Assembly (NCBI GenBank): GCA_026413225.1
Contig: CM048552.1
Location: forward strand, 25,905,001 to 25,969,000
Length of the DNA: 64,000 nt
Direction: 5' to 3'
DNA from: Otis tarda
Lineage: Eukaryota > Chordata > Aves > Otidiformes > Otididae
The notes under the pieces were generated by a model. That model worked only from the letters and a program-made list of their open reading frames with translations. It was not told where the DNA came from and ran no database searches. Positions 59,140-64,000 of this stretch are shown here, piece by piece (the stretch's first letter is position 1; the number at the start of each line of letters is the position of its first letter). A program made the translations under genes and the position numbers.

Positions 59140-60864
59140 TCCACTCTAGTACTTCGCCATATTCCACCCTGTGTGATATCTACAATACTTTAGAGGGCTC
59201 AGACAGACAGTGCCTCATTTGGCATGAGGTCTGGCACAGTGGGATGATAATTTTATGTGTTTTTAATAAATGTGAGCCAGCAGAGTGAGTTGGTACTGGT
59301 TCAGCACGTTACATGACCTAGCCATGTCAGTTTTAACCCATGAGGAACTGCTCTAAAGTCAAGTTTGCTATCTTATGAAACCTCATCCTTCGATGAAATT
59401 GAGCATCTCAGCTCCACCAGAAACCTCAGCCAAAGTGGGTGTCCTTTTACCACCATTTCCTCCAAATGACCAGTGCTAATTGATGCTGTTTACTTTACAC
59501 AAACGTTTCACATACTTGTCATTCACTGGAAAGTGCTGCCCAGCAAAGAGACATTTTGATAGCAATGGAGATGATCTCTATTTACCACACATCCTTGGAC
59601 AAGGGATCTCCAGTAGGCCAGGACAGGACGGTGTTCTCCAGTTGCCGATGCACGCACAGGCTGTCACATCAACTGACAGACCAGCCGTGTTCCTGTAGTA
59701 ACTCCTCCGAGTACGTCAGTACGTCAGCCAGCCACACAACTTTGCTCTTAAAACACACAGCCAGTCCACGTGTATTTCTGTTTTCAAAATGGCATATATC
59801 ATTTTCCCTTTCAGAAGAGGTTACAAGAAGAGATTACAATTATCCTTTCTTCAAAAAGTAAACTTGTGGCATTTTTTCACAGGTTTGCTACTTTTCACAA
59901 ACTGTTGCTCCATGCATAAAAGGGCCGTGTGAGGGAACAGGACTGAGATAAAACCTTTCCCCACTCCCACTGTGGATTTCTTTCCATTTTTTTTTTCTAA
60001 TCTCTCTTGCTGAGATAAGCACACACATAGCTACTTTCAAAGAGAAAGGAGGTCTTATGGCAAAGCTGTACAAAGGTATTATAAAGCTATGTTCTCAAAG
60101 TCAACAACGTTGATCTTCCAGTCCTAGCACTGGGAAAAAAATCCCACCCTATTAAACGGAGTGAATGACATTCATCCCAGTGCCATATGCCCACAAAAGT
60201 ATCTGAGCCACATCTGTCATACGCAGGCTCCTCTTTGAAAGCTAAGGAGGTGCGGTGCCTTACAGATGGCTCTCCCTCTTGCTCTCACCCAAGAAGAGCT
60301 TTTCCAAAGTGTGGAAGGCGTAAAGACAGTTTTGTGGAATAAATACCGCAATAAATGTCAGCTAATTTCTTTAGCCCAGATGCTACTACAAAACAATGTT
60401 CATATCCTGATCCTGTCCAGAATTGCTTTTACAGATGCTGCCCATCCAGAACTGGTTTTATGGATGTAACTTAGATTAAATTACAGTGGAGCTTAAGTTA
60501 AACAGCAGTTTCAACTGTGATAGGTAAAGAGAGGGGCTCATCTCCAGTCTCCCCAGTGCACTCCGCATTGCTTCTGCTTACCCCTCCAAGCCCCTGATGT
60601 TAGTACAGCAGGAGAGCGAGCAGCAGCTCCTCAGATCGCATGTACTTGCTCTCACCAGTGCTCTGCCTTCAGTGCTCTGCTGTGAAATGTTTTTCAGCTT
60701 CTCCGAGGCAAGATGGGTCCTGCTGCTGCCAGTGAAGCTCCAAACCCGTTACCTTGTTTGCTCAGCTATTGTAGCTTTCATAAACCACGCATGTTGCCAC
60801 TTCTCTTCCTTGCCTTTTGTCATTCTTTGAAAAAATAAACTCTTCCCCAACACAAAACCAGAAA

Positions 60865-61892
60865 AAAAAAAGTCTTTTATTAACAACATTTAAGAACAAA
60901 AAGATACTTTTTTGGAACTAGATGACCGCTCAAAAATAATGCAGCACCAAATACTGGCTAGCCATGCAGGCAAGAGACACCCTGATGGAGTTGGCTGCAT
61001 CATGACTGCCCCATGTCTGCGTGCAATGCTGATGTGAGTGTCCTTACAGCCCACTGAGATTTTTCTTCTGGGCAAATCCCTGAAGCTGACCTTAGGCCCA
61101 GCATTTTCTCCCCATTTCCTGCTCTGCCAAAAGTACATACCAAGAAGTACATTACAGATCAGGCATGGAAGAACCCTTAGATTCAGTAAAAGCTAAGGTA
61201 GGACTGAGACACAGATTGGGGCTGCTTCAAGAGAAGATCTTGGTCTTCACACTGAACTCCCAGCAGCTGGGTCCCACTGGAGCCCCATGCATCAAAAAGG
61301 TGGTGACCTCAACACTGAACTCAATAGAGGGATGGCTAGAAGCAGTCTCGTGTAGGGTACCAAGGCACCCACCTCTGTCAGCAGCTTGATGTAGGGCAGA
61401 TTCAGAGAGGTGTTCTCTACACCTTCATATCAGTAGTGACCAGTAGCATGTCCCATTCGTGCTGCCAGCAGGCGCTGTGGCATGGCCTGTGGACACCATG
61501 GGTTTATTTTCATAGATGGAAGATGGGAACAACCTGGGCCTCACAACTGTCTCTTCAGGGTCTTCCACTAGGATGTGTCCTCCCCACTCAAGTTTTGACA
61601 GGGAGGGTGTTGAATCCTCCTGTGACAGCAACTGGCTCACTGAGCACCCCTCCCATAGACAACAGATTTTGTGGCCTTGGGATAATGATCTGGCTAGGTC
61701 AATAGAGACAGACTGGCCAAATGTGGAGGGAAGCTCTAAAAAGAACCAGCAGATAAAGGATTTGGTCACTGAACTGGTGTTCCGAAGATACTCCACATAA
61801 GGCACTGAAGTAGCATGGCACAGAAGATTTTGTTTGCTTCCTCCTGACCTACATATCCGATAGTGACAGGGAATCTGGTCACCATCTTTCAT
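60865..61892 (-). other. Unidentified block with long interrupted minus-strand frames
   Basis: On the minus strand a 155-codon frame (61425-61892) is followed, in shifting frames, by further open stretches (the segment around 61300-61420 reads NLPYIKLLTEVGALVPY in one frame, and 60890-61138 is open for 82 codons). The block ends with AATAAA (60883-60888 read in reverse). GC content is above the surroundings. It could be a decayed retrocopy, the 3' part of an uncharacterised RNA, or an old repeat. No family recognised. Confidence 0.3.
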
Positions 61893-62094
61893 GGGAAAAT
61901 AATTGACAACTAGGAAATTGATTCCTCAAAGTAACTTTGAAAGCCTCAACCAAACTGTCTAAGAGGATTTCTTTCTAAACATTGACTGTTAGCATTGAGC
62001 AAGTTAAGGGATTGCAACCCCTTGCAAGTCTGCTTGATGTCAGCGGGAATTCTGCACTTACTGCTGGAGCCGGGATTTCACTGTTTGTAAAATG

Positions 62095-62818
62095 CACTGA
62101 AAAGTGCAAGGTCTTGTGTTAGGGCAATGCCCAGCATCAATACAGGCTGAGGGATGAAGGAATTGAGAGCAGCCCTGCCAAGAAGGACTTGGTATTGGTG
62201 GATGAAAAGCTGGACATGAGCCAGCAATGTGTGCTCCCCAGCCGCATCCTGGGCTGCATCAAAAGAAGCGTGGCGAGCAGGTCAAGGAAGGTGATTCTGC
62301 TCCTCTACTCTCATAAGACCCCACCTGCAGTACTGTGTCCAGATCTGGAGCCCCCAACATCAGAAGGAAATGGACCAGTTGGAGTGAGTCCAGAGGAGGG
62401 CCACAAAGAGGATCAGAGGGCTGGAGCACCTCTCCAGTGAGGACAGGCTGGGAGAGTTGGGGCTGTTCAGCCTAGAGGAGAGGTGGCTCCATGGAGACCT
62501 TATAGCAGCCTTCCAGTACCTAAAGGGGGCCTACAAGAAAGATGAGGAGAAACTCTTCAGCAGGGCCTGTTGTGATAGGACAAAGGGTAATGATTTTAAA
62601 CTGAAAGAGGGTAAATTAGGGTAGATGTAAGAAACAATTTTTTTTATGAAGGAACAGGTTGCCCAGAGAGGTAGTAGATGTCCCATCCCTGGAAACATTC
62701 AAGGCCAGGTTGGACAGGGCTCTGAGCAATCTGATCTAGCTGGAGATGTCCCTGCTCCTTGCAGGGAAGTTGGACTAGATGACCTTTAAAGGTTCCTTCC
62801 AACCCAAACAATTCCATG
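62095..62818 (+). mobile_element. CR1 LINE 3' fragment
   Basis: Sense CR1. AAGTGCAAGGTCTTGTG opens it, then a [11 protein letters not shown] block, [20 protein letters not shown], the [11 protein letters not shown] region shifted out of frame, EGNGPVG and [20 protein letters not shown] in other frames, the 3' untranslated part (CTTTAAAGGTTCCTTCCAAC) and a worn tail (ATTCCATG). Several small indels break the frame. It is one of the longest CR1 copies in the window. Confidence 0.94.
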
Positions 62819-64000
62819 AAAATAATTTTAAAAGTATATATAATATTAATTAACTGATCATTTAGAAAATCAAAGTAAGTGTTTTTCATCAGTGTGGATT
62901 AACTGCAATAGTTAAAACCACCCTGATGGCAAAAAAAGAATATTTATGTAATTCTCTGACTAATTTCCTGCTGAACATGCAAATAAAACTCAGTTAAAGG
63001 CTACTACAGTAGTAACAAATATCTAACCAACAGATGTCCAAGGCTGTAATCTCATCACGTTAGTTTTGGAAACCTTTTACATAACTTGCATAATTTAAGT
63101 ATTTACAAAATATAAACTTTCTTGTCTTATCAAAAATAAGTCTTTGCACATTTAAACATCAGAAATCCTTTCACATGATGCTTTTTAAGCTAGGCATTAA
63201 ATCATTGCATAAAAATAAACAACCTTTCACAGATGTAAAATAAAATTGAGCCAACATATGGAGCGGGAAAAATGTTATCAATAACAGTTTAAATATTTTA
63301 GTGGTGTGAGCCAATCCATAAATCACATTGTTCATTGAACTTACTTAGGATGCAATCTAACGTAAAGTTCTAGCTGCTGCTTCTATAAGAGAAAGCAATG
63401 TTTTAAAAAATCTTTTTCTTTATAGCAGTTTTCTCTGGGCTGAATCTCATATGGTTAATGGCAAAAATGATGGTGAACCACCCGCAAGATGGTTGAACAT
63501 GGCAGGTTATTGCATACAGTCCAACTGTGGGGTGATGACCGGACGACCGGCTGACTTGCAAATTGTGCATTCAGATACTGAGGAAACACCTGCAAAGGAT
63601 TTTATTTCCTTCAAATACCAAACTATACTTCTTTCTATCCCTTCTCAGACCTGTCCTTTGTGCGTTTGAAAGATAACCTATAAAAAAATCCTGAGGCTGC
63701 TATTTAGTACACTGTTCATGTTCACCAGGTCCAGCTCCAGCCCCTCTACTCTGGACACAGCTTGCTCCATGCCGATGGACCCTCCTTGTCTACACAGGCA
63801 GTACCCAGCTCTCTGCAGTCATGCATATTTCTCAGTACCAGATGCTTTTCTGGACATTACGCAGAAGACAGCTTTCTGAATGGTCACAAAGCAAATGCTT
63901 CATGGTCAACAGCAGAACATTTCCCTTATCTTTTTTTTTTTTTTTCCCCTAAAGCTTGTAGAACTGAACCATCTAGTGGATCATCTAGTCCCAGTTTTAA
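62819..64000. other. Right-edge intergenic region
   Basis: AT-rich to 63440, then more balanced. A 72-codon frame at 63451-63669 has no recognised domain, and there is a T-run near 63931. The final bases (CATCTAGTGGATCATCTAGT) faintly recall the CR1 3' end but are too short to call. Confidence 0.45.

Larger units (their letters stand above)
58816..62094. other. Intergenic, mostly unrecognised
   Basis: Includes a short inverted repeat (59115-59139) and the unidentified minus-strand block 60865-61892 described separately. I see no WNT family exon on either strand. Confidence 0.4.

Noticed and set aside
1..64000. tRNA, rRNA, CRISPR array or bacterial operon
   Set aside because: No cloverleaf with A/B boxes, no rRNA core sequence and no regularly spaced repeats were seen. 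The window is vertebrate nuclear DNA.

Overview
The window is nuclear DNA from a bird. Several young and old CR1 LINE copies are present, many with the avian CR1 tail repeat ATTCTATG. A roughly 1.15 kb avian-type endogenous-retrovirus solo LTR and one complete vertebrate gene with GT-AG introns also point to a bird. I see no bacterial, plasmid or CRISPR content. The species cannot be fixed from the sequence alone.

The only gene I can support is FAM3C (ILEI), complete on the + strand. A TATA-less CpG island at about 21.8-22.8 kb holds the promoter and non-coding exon 1. After a 14.6 kb first intron, nine coding exons run from 36809 to 51624: 36809-36821, 39430-39534, 40681-40710, 41112-41235, 45936-45994, 47335-47385, 47865-47949, 50301-50427 and 51535-51624. 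Joined, they total 684 nt and encode 227 residues, the same length as human FAM3C. The cysteines at 58, 64, 86, 185 and 221 are all kept. The first good poly(A) signal lies 420 bases after the stop.

Layout. Positions 1-21.8 kb are upstream, gene-free DNA with CR1 copies of several ages, the solo LTR (9080-10233), and two old CR1 relics that keep internal RT and endonuclease regions. A small GC-rich patch near 20.5 kb could be an alternative first exon. Positions 21.8-52.1 kb are FAM3C with its introns, which carry five CR1 copies, an old MIR relic and simple repeats. Positions 52.1-64 kb are downstream DNA with a MIR relic, one long CR1 copy, and an unidentified interrupted open stretch on the minus strand near 61-61.9 kb. 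In human, WNT16 lies just beyond the 3' end of FAM3C and converges on it, and PTPRZ1 lies on the promoter side. I found no exon of either here.

I did not find a convincing new biological system. The items most worth checking are the symmetric-phase exon that carries only the FAM3C membrane/secretion segment, the two-codon uORF just before the FAM3C start, the possible upstream exon near 20.5 kb, the unidentified minus-strand stretch near 61 kb, and the MIR relics.
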